A DNA stretch of 64,000 bases from NCBI RefSeq assembly GCF_900103885.1, contig NZ_FNIM01000001.1, positions 354,138 to 418,137 on the forward strand, read 5' to 3'. A model generated the notes under the pieces. That model worked only from the letters and a program-made list of their open reading frames with translations, made no database searches and had not been told where the DNA came from. This document shows positions 16,016 to 27,640 of the stretch, in pieces (the first letter of the stretch is position 1; each line of letters opens with the position of its first letter). The translations under genes were made by a program, and so were the position numbers. The DNA is from Actinomyces ruminicola (GTDB lineage Bacteria > Actinomycetota > Actinomycetes > Actinomycetales > Actinomycetaceae).

Positions 16016-19000
16016 TGCGCCTGCACCGCCTGACCATGACCGGGGTGGGGCCCTTCCCCGGCACCGAGACCATCGACTTCGACCGCTTCACCGACTCCGG
16101 CCGCTTCCTGCTGACCGGTCCCACCGGATCGGGCAAGACCACCATCATCGACGCCATCGTCTTCGCACTCTACGGAGAGGTGGCCGACACCGACGGGTCC
16201 TCCAGGCAGCGCATCCGCTCCACCCTGGTGGAATCCACCGACCCCAGTGAGGTCGAGCTCGTCTTCTCCACCTCCGCCGGCGTCTACCGCATCCTGCGCA
16301 CCCCCGAGTACATGCGCCTCAAGCGGCGCGGCTCCGGCACCACCAAGCAGAACGCCACGGTCAAGCTGTGGCGGCTTTCCGCCCCAGACGGCCGCCCCAC
16401 CACAGAACCGATCACCCGCATCGACGAAGCCGCCGAAGAGATCAAGCGCATCGTGGGGCTGAACCGCGATCAGTTCACCCAGACCGTCATCCTGCCCCAG
16501 GGGAAGTTCGCCCAGTTCCTGCGGGCGGAGTCCAAGCAGCGCCGCCTGCTCCTGCGCGACGTGTTCGGCACCGCCGTCTTCGATCGCATGCAGGAGGCGC
16601 TGCGCGCACGCGGCCGCGCCCTGGAGCAGCAGGCGGAGTCGGTCCGCCAGACCCTGCGCGCCCGCGCCGAGATCCTGGCCCCGCTGCTTCCCGACGCCGA
16701 CTCCCCCGCACCCGCCACGGGCGACGACGCCCCCGCCGCGCAGCTGGAGGCACTCGTGTCCGCCCGCGTGCCCGACGCCGAGGCCATCACAGCGATCGGG
16801 GACGCCGCCCTCCAGGCAGCGCGAGCAGCGGCCGAACCGGCGCAGCAGGCCCTGGAAGCGGCCGGTGCCGCACGCCAGGAGGCAGCCGACGCCGTCAACG
16901 CCGCCATGGCGCTGCAGGAGCGTCTGGATCGGCGCGCGCGCCTGGTGGCCGAGCAGCAGCAACTCGACGCCCGCGCCGCCCAGGACGCCGCCGACGCCGC
17001 CCGTGCAGACGCGGCCCGCAGGGCCGCCATCGTCATCCCCGTACTGACCCGCGCGCAGGACGCCGCCCGGTCAGCCCTCGCCGCGCACGCGCGGGCCGTC
17101 GAAGCACTGGAAGAGGACCGGCCCCCTGCCTCCGAGTACGAGTCGGCGCGCTCATCGCTGGATGAACTCGCTCCACTGCTTCCAAACGCCGACGCCCCCA
17201 GTCCCGACGTCCCGGATGCCGCCGCGGTGCACACGGTTCTGGAGGCCCTCACGCAGGCAGCCCGCGCCATCACCGCCCGCGGCCACGCCCTGCGCACCCG
17301 GGCGGGGACGCTCAGCGCCGTTGCAGAGCTGGAGGACGGGCTAGCCGCACGCGCGCAGGAGGCTGAAGCGGCACGGGAGCGCCTAGCCGCCGAGCAGGCG
17401 GAGGCGGAGGGCGCAGCCGCCCAACTGGCGCAGCGCCCCCGGCAGCGGGAGAACCTGGAGGAGTCGCTGGCCGCCGCCCGCGCCGCGCAGGCCGGGCTGC
17501 CGGAGCTGCGCGTGCAGAGAGACGCCTGCGCCGAGCGTCTCCGGGCATCCCAACGCGCTGATGCACTGGACGGCCAGATCGCCGCCGCGCATGACGCCGT
17601 CGAGGCCGCCACCGCCGCCGCGCGGGAAGCCAACCAGCTCGTCTCACAGCGGCGAGAGGCCTGGATCAGCGCCACGGCCGGCTCAATCGTCACCGAGCTC
17701 GTCGCCGGGCAGCCCTGCCCGGTATGCGGATCGACCGAGCATCCCGCCCCCGCCGTCCCCGGCCAGGGGACCATCTCCCGCACGGACGTCGAGGCCGCTG
17801 AGGCGGCGCAGCGCCAGGCCGACGCCCGGCTGGCGGCGCAGGTCAAGACCCACGAGGCGCTCGCCGCCGAACAGGCCACGGCCCGCACCGCCGCCGGACA
17901 GGCCCCCACGTCCGAGCTCGCCCAGGCCCTGGAAGCCGCGCAGAGCGAACTCGATACCGCGCAGCAGGCCGCAGCACCGCTGCCGGAGTTGGAGTCCCAG
18001 CTGGCCGAGTTCACCCGCGCCACCGAGCAGCTGCGCGAACAGCTCGAACAGCAGCGGACCAAGCTCGCCCAGGGGCGCGCCCAGCTGGCCTCCCAGGTTG
18101 AGGCCCTAGCCCGGGACCGGGAGCGCTGCCGCACCGAGCAGGCCGGGTACGACTCCGTCGCCGAGCACATGCGCGCCCTGGGCGACGCCGCCGACGCCGC
18201 CGGACAACTGGCAGGCATCCTAACCCGGGCCGCCGATGCCGCCCGGGCCACCACACAAGACCATACCGAGCTGGTCGACGCCGTCACGCAGGCGGGCTTC
18301 ATCTCCGCCGCGCAGGCTCAGGCGGCCTTCCTGCCCGGCACCGAGCTGGCGGACCTGGAGGCCAAGGTCGCTGAGGCAGCAGCCCGACGCGAGCGGGTCC
18401 GGCACGGCCTGACCGAGGACGCGTCAATCGCCACGCTCACGGGCGAGGAGACCGCCGACGTCGAGGGCGCGCGCCAGCGGCTGGCGGCAGCCGACTCCGC
18501 CTACCACGCGGCAATGGAGGCGCGGGAACAGGCCCGTGCCCGCCTGGCCCACGTGCAGGAGGCCGTCGGCGGAGTCCAGGACGCAGCCAACGCCCTCACC
18601 GCCGCGGTCAAGGACTCCACCGCACTATGGGAGGTCGTCGCCGTGGCCTCCGGCAACAACGACTCCGCCACCCCGCTGGCCACCTGGGTTCTGCTGGAGC
18701 GCTTCAAGGAGGTGCTCGTCTTCGCCAACCACCGGCTTTCCCAGATGTCCGCCGGCCGCTACGAGCTCGTCCATGTTGACGACGAGGCCGGCGCCAGGAG
18801 CCGCACCGACCGCGGGCTGGGGCTCGGCGTCATCGACCGCTTCTCCGACTCCGGTGTACGCGGCCCCAAGACGCTGTCCGGCGGGGAGACCTTCTACGTG
18901 TCACTCTCCCTTGCCCTGGCCCTGGCCGACGTGGTCACGGCCGAATCGGGCGGAGTGACCATGGAGACGCTGTTCATTGATGAGGGCTTCGGCTCGCTGG

Positions 19001-19167
19001 ACTCCGAGACCCTACAGAACGTACTGGCCGAACTGGGGCGACTTCAGACCGGCGGCCGCACGGTCGGGATCGTCTCCCACGTGGAGGAACTGCGCCGGCA
19101 GGTGGCCGACCGCATCGAGGTCACCCGCTCACCCAAGGGGTCCGGGCTCCGTGTAATCGCCTCCTGA
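16015..19167 (+). CDS. sbcC: Exonuclease SbcCD subunit C (Rad50-type ATPase)
   Basis: This 1,050-aa SMC-like protein has Walker A GPTGSGKTTIIDAI near the N-terminus and long Ala-rich coiled coils. A central zinc-hook, CPVC (Cys568/Cys571), dimerises the arms. The C-terminal ABC signature is KTLSGGETFYVSLSLALAL, and Walker B is TLFIDEGFGSLD. SbcC drives ATP-dependent end processing by SbcD at hairpins and stalled forks. It is translationally coupled to sbcD (TGATG). Confidence 0.95.
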   Translation: MRLHRLTMTGVGPFPGTETIDFDRFTDSGRFLLTGPTGSGKTTIIDAIVFALYGEVADTDGSSRQRIRSTLVESTDPSEVELVFSTSAGVYRILRTPEYMRLKRRGSGTTKQNATVKLWRLSAPDGRPTTEPITRIDEAAEEIKRIVGLNRDQFTQTVILPQGKFAQFLRAESKQRRLLLRDVFGTAVFDRMQEALRARGRALEQQAESVRQTLRARAEILAPLLPDADSPAPATGDDAPAAQLEALVSARVPDAEAITAIGDAALQAARAAAEPAQQALEAAGAARQEAADAVNAAMALQERLDRRARLVAEQQQLDARAAQDAADAARADAARRAAIVIPVLTRAQDAARSALAAHARAVEALEEDRPPASEYESARSSLDELAPLLPNADAPSPDVPDAAAVHTVLEALTQAARAITARGHALRTRAGTLSAVAELEDGLAARAQEAEAARERLAAEQAEAEGAAAQLAQRPRQRENLEESLAAARAAQAGLPELRVQRDACAERLRASQRADALDGQIAAAHDAVEAATAAAREANQLVSQRREAWISATAGSIVTELVAGQPCPVCGSTEHPAPAVPGQGTISRTDVEAAEAAQRQADARLAAQVKTHEALAAEQATARTAAGQAPTSELAQALEAAQSELDTAQQAAAPLPELESQLAEFTRATEQLREQLEQQRTKLAQGRAQLASQVEALARDRERCRTEQAGYDSVAEHMRALGDAADAAGQLAGILTRAADAARATTQDHTELVDAVTQAGFISAAQAQAAFLPGTELADLEAKVAEAAARRERVRHGLTEDASIATLTGEETADVEGARQRLAAADSAYHAAMEAREQARARLAHVQEAVGGVQDAANALTAAVKDSTALWEVVAVASGNNDSATPLATWVLLERFKEVLVFANHRLSQMSAGRYELVHVDDEAGARSRTDRGLGLGVIDRFSDSGVRGPKTLSGGETFYVSLSLALALADVVTAESGGVTMETLFIDEGFGSLDSETLQNVLAELGRLQTGGRTVGIVSHVEELRRQVADRIEVTRSPKGSGLRVIAS

Positions 19168-19219
19168 GTGGAGGATTGCCCAGCCGGCACTCTCCTCACC
19201 CACTCTCCTCACCGCGTCA

Positions 19220-19708
19220 CTAATGCTGGTCTCGCGGGGTGGCGGCCAGTTCCTCGGCCAGCGCCCCGCGCTCGGAGACGTCGTACCACAGCAGGTCCGC
19301 CTCGGCGGCCCGCTCGAAGGCGGCCTCGTCCCCGGTGCGGGCGGCGCGCACATCCGGCTCCGCCTCCGCCTCGTCCACCAGCAGCGCCGCGACCGCATCC
19401 CACGACACCGGTGCCGTCACCTCCACCGTCCCGGGCAGGACGTCGTCGGCCACGGGCAGCTGACGCACCTGGGCGTCATCAACATCGGCGGCTATGACCA
19501 CGCGCCGGTCTGCCTCCGTCTCCGCGCCGGGCGCGGCCAGCCGCATCAGGGAGGCGTCGGCGGCGCACAGGCTCGCGGAGACCTCCAGGCCCTCCTGATC
19601 CTCCTCGGGGAACACGGCGGCCAGCGCGGCCGTGGCGGCGTGGGCGGTGCGGGGGCTGATCTCTGCGGCGGCCAGGTCGGCGGCGGTGGCGGGAAGATAT
19701 ACACGCAT
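19220..19708 (-). CDS. Conserved actinobacterial protein, DUF6912-like
   Basis: This 162-aa protein begins MRVYLPATAADLAAAEISPR and ends in an acidic Glu-rich segment, with no signal peptide or membrane helix. It resembles the uncharacterised DUF6912 family of actinobacteria; function is unknown. The start at 19708 fits a leaderless mRNA: CAGACT lies exactly 6 nt upstream. It is convergent with sbcC, 52 nt from its stop. The open frame continues upstream of 19708, but that part overlaps the divergent gene. Confidence 0.75.
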   Translation of the reverse strand: MRVYLPATAADLAAAEISPRTAHAATAALAAVFPEEDQEGLEVSASLCAADASLMRLAAPGAETEADRRVVIAADVDDAQVRQLPVADDVLPGTVEVTAPVSWDAVAALLVDEAEAEPDVRAARTGDEAAFERAAEADLLWYDVSERGALAEELAATPRDQH

Positions 19709-19714
19709 GAGCCA

Positions 19715-19720
19715 AGTCTG
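19715..19720 (-). promoter_or_regulatory. Leaderless -10 of the DUF6912-like gene
   Basis: CAGACT on the minus strand ends 6 nt before ATG 19708. The same hexamer with the same spacing is found before comF, the SpoIIM-like gene and rmlA. Confidence 0.45.
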
Positions 19721-19787
19721 CCCCGAAACGGCGGCGCACGCGCCCCTGCCCCTTGGCCTCGCGCCGCCGTTGTGATGTGCTGCGGGT

Positions 19788-20312
19788 ATGAACTGGGACA
19801 GTCTGCTGGCCGACCTGGAAAGCCGCTTCGAGGCGGAGCGGCGCGCCGACCTCACCGCCGAGGCCGCCGACCTCGCCGAGGCGGAGATCGCCGGCCTGCA
19901 CCTGGCGGACCGGCTGCGCGCTGCCGCGGGCCGTGGCGTGCACCTGCGCACGCGCGGCGGGGCGGCCGTGGACGGCGTCGTCAACCGGGCCGAGAACAGC
20001 TTCGTACTGCTGGACGAGGGCGGGGGGATGCAGTCGCTCGTACCAATGCCCGCCATCACGCTGGCGTCGCCCCTGCCGGGTCCGGCACCCGCCCCCACCG
20101 GACGCCGTCCCGGCATTCAGGCCCTGCTGCGGGAGCTGGCCCGCGCGGGCACGCGGGTACGCGTGGTCTTCGCGGCCGGTGAGGTCACCGGTCGACTCGC
20201 CCGCGTGGGCGCCGACTACATCGACGTCGTCCGCGACGGCGCCGCCTCCGCACGCACCTCAGCAACGGTCACCATCGCGCTGTCTGCGATCGAGGTGGTC
20301 CGCAGCCGCTGA
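19788..20312 (+). CDS. Hypothetical conserved actinobacterial protein
   Basis: This 174-aa soluble protein starts MNWDSLLADLESRFEAERRA. A helical first 45 residues is followed by two short beta-rich blocks, GRGVHLRTRGGAAVDGVVNRAENSFVLL and TRVRVVFAAGEVTGRLARVGADYIDVV, with a Pro-rich linker between them. The two blocks look like a duplicated small barrel (Sm/YlxR-like pattern), but I do not recognise the family. It is divergent from the DUF6912-like gene, with 79 nt between the starts. Confidence 0.65.
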   Translation: MNWDSLLADLESRFEAERRADLTAEAADLAEAEIAGLHLADRLRAAAGRGVHLRTRGGAAVDGVVNRAENSFVLLDEGGGMQSLVPMPAITLASPLPGPAPAPTGRRPGIQALLRELARAGTRVRVVFAAGEVTGRLARVGADYIDVVRDGAASARTSATVTIALSAIEVVRSR

Positions 20313-20345
20313 GCCCGTCCGCCGGCGGCGCCCAACGCCCCGGGG

Positions 20346-20579
20346 CTACGCCTCCGTGCCCCGAGGCGCCCTCGCCGCTCCGGCCGCCACCATCTGGCGG
20401 GTCGCTGCCAACTGGCGCTCCACGTACTCGTCGAAGGCGCTCTCCGGCACCCGCCACAGGTGGCGCGCCCCGACCTGAATCGCGGGGAGCTCCCCGGACT
20501 GGATCAGGGACCGCACCCCCTGGGCGGAGAGCTGCAGGTGATCGGCTACTTCTGCGATGGTCAGAAACTTGTCCGGCAT
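20346..20579 (-). CDS. Excisionase/BldC-type helix-turn-helix DNA-binding protein
   Basis: This 77-aa protein is a single winged HTH of the MerR/excisionase (HTH_17) type: FLTIAEVADHLQLSAQGVRSLIQSGELPAIQVG, then HLWRVPESAFDEYVE. Such proteins bind direct repeats and regulate development or mobile-element excision. It is divergent from the SAF-domain gene and probably controls it and itself. GATCAT 6 nt before ATG 20579 suggests a leaderless start. The shared upstream region is unusually AT-rich and contains three ATAC direct repeats. Confidence 0.8.
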   Translation of the reverse strand: MPDKFLTIAEVADHLQLSAQGVRSLIQSGELPAIQVGARHLWRVPESAFDEYVERQLAATRQMVAAGAARAPRGTEA

Positions 20580-20585
20580 GGCACC

Positions 20586-20591
20586 ATGATC
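20586..20591 (-). promoter_or_regulatory. Possible leaderless -10 of the HTH gene
   Basis: GATCAT on the minus strand ends exactly 6 nt before ATG 20579, matching the NANNNT-6-start pattern of other genes here. Confidence 0.3.
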
Positions 20592-20606
20592 TCATCATCT
20601 TGCCGT

Positions 20607-20658
20607 ATACGCCATACTCGAACATACTTGTGGATAACCAACGATATTCTTGTAATAT
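20607..20658 (+). promoter_or_regulatory. AT-rich divergent control region with ATAC repeats, DnaA-box-like site and promoter
   Basis: ATAC occurs at 20607, 20614 and 20624. A perfect DnaA-box consensus (TTATCCACA on the minus strand) is at 20629-20637. A possible promoter for the SAF gene is TTGTGG (20628-20633) and TAATAT (20653-20658), 19 nt apart. If real, the DnaA box overlaps the -35. Confidence 0.4.
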
Positions 20659-20691
20659 TCAACGGCAACGCACATGATCGAGGAGGATCCC

Positions 20692-21360
20692 GTGAGTTCC
20701 GCACAACGAAGTGCCCCCGACTCCGCCGCAGCCGCCCGGACGCCACGCACCCGCCTGCGCCGCCCCACCTGGAAGGACCCTCGCCTGGCGGGCGGGCTGG
20801 CGCTGATCGGGGCGGCAGTGGCACTGGGAGCCTGGGCCGTCAATGCGGCCGCGGACACCGAACAGATCTACGTGCTCTCCCACGACGTCGCCCCCGGCAC
20901 CGACCTGACCGCCGCCGGGGTGCTCTCGCTCGTCGACTCCCACCCCGGAACCGCCGTGTATGTGGCGGCCGGAGAGCTTCCCGATGACGCCGTCGCCACC
21001 CGCTCCCTCCAGGCGGGCGAGCTGCTGCCCTCCGGAGCGGTCGGCCGGGCGGCCGACGTGGCGCTGCGCTCCGTGGTGCTCGACGTCGCCTCCGGCTTGC
21101 CCGCGGACACGAGCGCCGGCGACATCGTCGACCTGTGGGTGCTGCCCGCGCCCCAGGCGACCGTCCAGGACGCCGGCAGCGCCGAGGTGGTCGCACGCGG
21201 ACTGCTGATCGCATCCGTGGGCGAGGCGGGCACGAGCCTCGTCGGCGGCACCAGCGTGCAGGTGGAGGTGCTTGTGCCCGAGGAGACGGTCGCCGATGTG
21301 CTCACCGCCGTCGGCGGGGGCGGCCCCCTCGTGCTCGTCCCCACCGGGCAGGGACAGTGA
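20692..21360 (+). CDS. SAF-domain (CpaB/RcpC-like) membrane-anchored protein
   Basis: This 222-aa protein has a basic N-terminus, one transmembrane segment (LAGGLALIGAAVALGAWAVN) and a SAF-type domain beginning YVLSHDVAPGTDLTAAGV. In Flp/Tad pili SAF proteins such as CpaB help assemble the secretin or pilus. GTG 20692 is preferred because AGGAGG lies 5 nt upstream; ATG 20674 is upstream of that site. The stop overlaps the ATG of the CpaE-like gene. No secretin, TadA ATPase or pilin is nearby, so the role may differ from classical Tad systems. Confidence 0.75.
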   Translation: MSSAQRSAPDSAAAARTPRTRLRRPTWKDPRLAGGLALIGAAVALGAWAVNAAADTEQIYVLSHDVAPGTDLTAAGVLSLVDSHPGTAVYVAAGELPDDAVATRSLQAGELLPSGAVGRAADVALRSVVLDVASGLPADTSAGDIVDLWVLPAPQATVQDAGSAEVVARGLLIASVGEAGTSLVGGTSVQVEVLVPEETVADVLTAVGGGGPLVLVPTGQGQ

Positions 21361-22952
21361 TGGACAACCAGCAGCCGGCCTCCGCCGCAACCGGCCCGCA
21401 GGGCGTTCTGCTCGCCCTGTCCGGCGACGACGCCGCGATCCTGCGCGCCCTCGACGCCCCCGGATCGGGCCTGAAGGTGGTGCGCCGCTGCGCGGACGCC
21501 GCCGAACTGCTCAGCGCCGCCATGGCCGGCCTGGCGACGCTCGCCGTCGTCGACACCGCCTTCGACGAGCTCGACCGCACCATCCTGGATCGACTGCTCC
21601 GCGCCGGCGTCCTAGGAGTGCTGCTCACGCCCGACGCCGAGCGCGAGCGCTGGGCGGCAACGGGTTGGCCGCTGGAGTCCGTCGCCTCGCCTCCGGCCGC
21701 GGTGCGCACGCGCCTGCAGGCCATCGCCCGGGGCCTGGAAGAGCCCCGCCGCCCCTCCGCCTCTGTGCCGACGGCCTCCGGCTCGGCCCCACGGGCGGGC
21801 AGCACCGACCTGTGGGCAGAGTTCGAGGCGGCTGCCGCGCCCGGTCCGCCGCCACTCCCGGCTGCGACCGGAACGGCGGACACCGCGGGCAGCGAAGGCC
21901 GCCCCCGCGGCGGCCTGTTGGTGGTGTGGGGGCCACAGGGCGCGCCGGGGCGCTCCACCGTCGCCGCGGCACTGGCCGCCGGACTCAGTGGCAGCACCAT
22001 CCTGGTCGACGCCGACATTCAGGCGCCCTGCCTGACCCAGCTGCTCGGTCTGCCGGAGGACTCCTCCGCCCTGGCCACGGCTGCGCGCCTGGCTTCCCGC
22101 GGCCGCCTGGACACCGAGTCCTTGGACCGCATCCTCATCCCGATCAGCGCGGATCGGCGTCTGCTGACCGGTCTGGGCCGCCCCGGACGGTGGCGCGAGC
22201 TGCCGCCGGCCGCCATGCCGGAGGTGTGGGAGCAGTGTCGGCGGGCGGCCGCCTGGACGGTGGTGGACGTGGCCGGCGGGCCGGTCGACGACGCCGTGGA
22301 CGACTTCACCCTGGAACCGGGCCGTGGCGCCATGACCGCTGACCTGCTGCGGAACGCCGACGTGGCGGTGATCGTCGGCGCCGGAGACCCGATCGGCGTG
22401 CGACGCCTGCTGCAGCTAATGGACGACCCGGAGGGGCAGATGCGGCCCGCCGGACGCGTCGAGGTGGTGGTCAACCGGGTACGCGCATCGGCCGCCGGGC
22501 CGTCCCCGCAGCGCGCGGTACGCGAGGCACTCGCCCGCTTCGGCGGTGTGGAGGAGGTGACCGTGCTGCCCGAGGACGCGGCGACGGCGGACCGTTGCCT
22601 CATGGAGGGGCGCAGCGTGCTGGAGGCCGCCCCGGCATCGCCGTTGGGGCGGGCACTGGCCGACCTGGTCGACCGCATCGACCCGCGCTCCGAGGCCGCG
22701 GCAAGAGCCGGACGCGCCGCCCGGGGCGCGCGCCTGCGCCGCCTGACCACGCTGCTCGGTTCTGACCGTCAGCGCCCGCCGAGCGCACGGAAGGCCGCTG
22801 CCCCGAAGGCCACCGGCACCGGCCCCACCGTCACGCTGAGCACGGCGGAAGCCGCTGCACCGGCACCGCCGCCTCCGCCTCCGCCACCACCCGATGCGGC
22901 CGCCGCCACCAGCACGTCCGCGCGCAACCGGGGCGGCCGCCACCGCGCCTGA
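21360..22952 (+). CDS. CpaE/MinD-like P-loop ATPase
   Basis: This 530-aa protein has a receiver-like N-terminal part (about 1-125) with no obvious phosphorylation site in the usual place. It is followed by a MinD/ParA-type ATPase with a deviant Walker A, WGPQGAPGRSTVAAALA, and TILVDADIQAPCL. The C-terminus is a disordered Ala/Pro tail with ten prolines in a row. CpaE-like proteins position Tad pilus machinery. It is coupled to the SAF gene (TGATG). The absence of downstream tadA/B/C is unusual. Confidence 0.78.
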   Translation: MDNQQPASAATGPQGVLLALSGDDAAILRALDAPGSGLKVVRRCADAAELLSAAMAGLATLAVVDTAFDELDRTILDRLLRAGVLGVLLTPDAERERWAATGWPLESVASPPAAVRTRLQAIARGLEEPRRPSASVPTASGSAPRAGSTDLWAEFEAAAAPGPPPLPAATGTADTAGSEGRPRGGLLVVWGPQGAPGRSTVAAALAAGLSGSTILVDADIQAPCLTQLLGLPEDSSALATAARLASRGRLDTESLDRILIPISADRRLLTGLGRPGRWRELPPAAMPEVWEQCRRAAAWTVVDVAGGPVDDAVDDFTLEPGRGAMTADLLRNADVAVIVGAGDPIGVRRLLQLMDDPEGQMRPAGRVEVVVNRVRASAAGPSPQRAVREALARFGGVEEVTVLPEDAATADRCLMEGRSVLEAAPASPLGRALADLVDRIDPRSEAAARAGRAARGARLRRLTTLLGSDRQRPPSARKAAAPKATGTGPTVTLSTAEAAAPAPPPPPPPPPDAAAATSTSARNRGGRHRA

Positions 22953-22998
22953 TCGACTGGCGCCCTCAGAGGCACCTCAACGCACCTCGCTCAACCCG

Positions 22999-23030
22999 CA
23001 GCCGCCGCAGGCACCCGCCTGCGGCGGCTG
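22999..23030 (+). terminator. Terminator after the CpaE-like gene
   Basis: The 13-bp perfect stem CAGCCGCCGCAGG (22999-23011)/CCTGCGGCGGCTG (23018-23030) has a 6-nt loop, 46 nt after the stop. Confidence 0.65.
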
Positions 23031-23090
23031 TTGCCACCCGCGTCCGGACATGGCCAGCCGCACCCCGAGACACTGCCAGCAAAGAAGCTC

Positions 23091-23131
23091 TTGACACATC
23101 GCACAGACTCTATGATGATCTACCATCATCA
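23091..23131 (+). promoter_or_regulatory. Promoter with dyad operator before the LysM gene
   Basis: A consensus -35, TTGACA (23091-23096), is followed 17 nt later by GATGAT (23114-23119); TATGAT at 23111 is an alternative -10. The -10 lies in a dyad, TGATGAT-CTACC-ATCATCA (23113-23131), that could bind a regulator. Confidence 0.55.
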
Positions 23132-23159
23132 AACATGGTCAACGGCGATGGAGTGAGTC

Positions 23160-23906
23160 ATGGATGCAGCAACGTGGAGGGGCCTGTCGGCATGGACGGC
23201 GCGAGGGCATGCGGCCCTGGGCGTGGTCGGCCTGGCCTGCGCCACCCTGGTCCCGGTGCTGGTGAGCGCAGCCGTGACGAGCGGCCGCTGCCTGCTGGAA
23301 CTGCCACCCGCCGGTTGGGGCACCACCCAGCTCTCCGCAGCCATAACCGTCATCGCCTGCGCCACGGGTGCCGTCGGCACCCTGTGGCACCTGCTGTCCG
23401 TGCTCCTGGCATTCGCGGCCTGCAGCGGCGCCCGCCGCGCGGCCGACCCCGACATCCCGCCCGGCCACGGCGCCCGCGCCGCCGCCCGGCTGCTGCACCG
23501 CTGGGGCGCTCCCCTGGTGCGGCGAATCGCCGCCGGCGCTCTCATCGCCGGTATCGCCACCTCCCCGGCAGTGGCGGTCGAGGAGTCCGGGCCGGGCACC
23601 GACGACCTGGGCTGGCAGCCCACCGCCACCGCACCGGCGGACCCCGGTTCCCCGCCCGACTCCGCCGCACCCGAGCAGGCAGCAGCCGCCCCGCGCTCCT
23701 CCGACTCCCACACGGTGGCGGCCGGCGAGTCCCTGTGGTCCATCACCGCCGCACTGCTGGGACCCGAGGCCTCGGCGGCGCAGGTGGCAGAGGCCTGGCC
23801 CCGGCTGTACCGGGCCAATGCCGACGCGATCGGCACCGACCCCGGGCTCATCCACCCCGGCACTTCCCTGGCCGTTCCCGACTTCTCCGACCAGCCCGAT
23901 TCGTAA
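23160..23906 (+). CDS. LysM-domain membrane protein
   Basis: This 248-aa protein has two or three hydrophobic segments (about 18-45, 58-88, 120-140). The C-terminal LysM domain, HTVAAGESLWSITAALLG (from about residue 182) through IHPGTSLAVP, would bind peptidoglycan outside the membrane. Similar genes lie between CpaE-like and Rv3235-like genes in other actinobacteria, but the function is not established. ATG 23160 follows GGAG at a usual distance and a strong promoter at 23091. Confidence 0.75.
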   Translation: MDAATWRGLSAWTARGHAALGVVGLACATLVPVLVSAAVTSGRCLLELPPAGWGTTQLSAAITVIACATGAVGTLWHLLSVLLAFAACSGARRAADPDIPPGHGARAAARLLHRWGAPLVRRIAAGALIAGIATSPAVAVEESGPGTDDLGWQPTATAPADPGSPPDSAAPEQAAAAPRSSDSHTVAAGESLWSITAALLGPEASAAQVAEAWPRLYRANADAIGTDPGLIHPGTSLAVPDFSDQPDS

Positions 23907-23966
23907 GCGCCCCGTCCACCCAGTACGAGCAACGCCGCTCGACCGTCCCCTCGCAGGAGAAACGCC

Positions 23967-24614
23967 ATGTCCGCCCTAGCCGCCCCCGCCGCCCCGGCCC
24001 GCACTACGGCAACTTCCGCCGCACAGCGCACACCGCAGCTCCGCGCGGCAGCGACCACTCAGGCGCTCGACCGCCAAGCCGCACGAATCCGGCGCCGCAC
24101 CGGCCCGACGCCGCCCACACGCCCCGCACCCGGCCTCCGCCTGGCGACGGGCACGGCCGCAGGCACGGTGGTCCCCCACCCGAGCCTGGAGGGCGCTCAG
24201 CGTCCCCGGGACTGGGATCGGCTGCGCTTCCGCCCCGCCCTGGAGGAGACCGGCGCACGCGCGCCCGCACTGTCCGCCGCTGCGGCCGACCTGCCGGATC
24301 CGGCGCGCTTCGCCGCCGTCGTCGTGACTGCCGCCGCAGAGGTGCTGTCCGGACAGCGGCGCGCCGATCACCTCGCCCGCTGGACGACGCCGGAGCTGTT
24401 CGAGGCACTCGCCCGGCGGGCGGGCCTGGCCCGGCGGCTCCTGGGGTGCGCGCCGACGCGCCTGCGCCCGCGCTCGGTGCACGCCCAGCCTCCCAGCCAC
24501 GGCACCTGCGAGGTGACGATCCTGCTGGACGACGGCGCCCGCGTACGGGCGGCCGCCGCCCGCCTGGAGGCCTTCCGGGGCCGGTGGCTGCTGGCCGCCC
24601 TGGAAATCGCCTGA
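23967..24614 (+). CDS. Rv3235-family protein
   Basis: This 215-aa protein has a disordered Ala/Arg/Pro-rich N-terminus (about 1-95). The conserved C-terminal domain includes VLSGQRRADHLARWTTPELFEAL and ends in a beta hairpin (CEVTILLDDGARVRAAAARLEAFRG). This matches the uncharacterised Rv3235 family, which sits next to secA in actinobacteria. It ends 2 nt from the convergent secA stop. GCAGGAG about 8 nt upstream of the ATG is a good ribosome site. Confidence 0.75.
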   Translation: MSALAAPAAPARTTATSAAQRTPQLRAAATTQALDRQAARIRRRTGPTPPTRPAPGLRLATGTAAGTVVPHPSLEGAQRPRDWDRLRFRPALEETGARAPALSAAAADLPDPARFAAVVVTAAAEVLSGQRRADHLARWTTPELFEALARRAGLARRLLGCAPTRLRPRSVHAQPPSHGTCEVTILLDDGARVRAAAARLEAFRGRWLLAALEIA

Positions 24615-24616
24615 GG

Positions 24617-27481
<2,865 letters not shown>

Positions 27482-27640
27482 GCTGGTCTCTCCCCTGGTA
27501 GCTGATGGGAGCCCGCCGTGGTGCGGCGCCTGCAGCAGACGGGCCCCGCGCCCGGTCGGACCGGGCGCGGACGCCGCCATCGTATGCCATCGGGCCGCGG
27601 CCGCCCGGACTATCGCTTACCGCTGAGCGGCGATCCGCCG

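Noticed and set aside
16470-18302. A 610-codon Ser/Ala/Cys-rich frame antisense to sbcC
   Set aside because: Composition is that of a shadow of the Ala/Glu-rich coiled coil; no domain.
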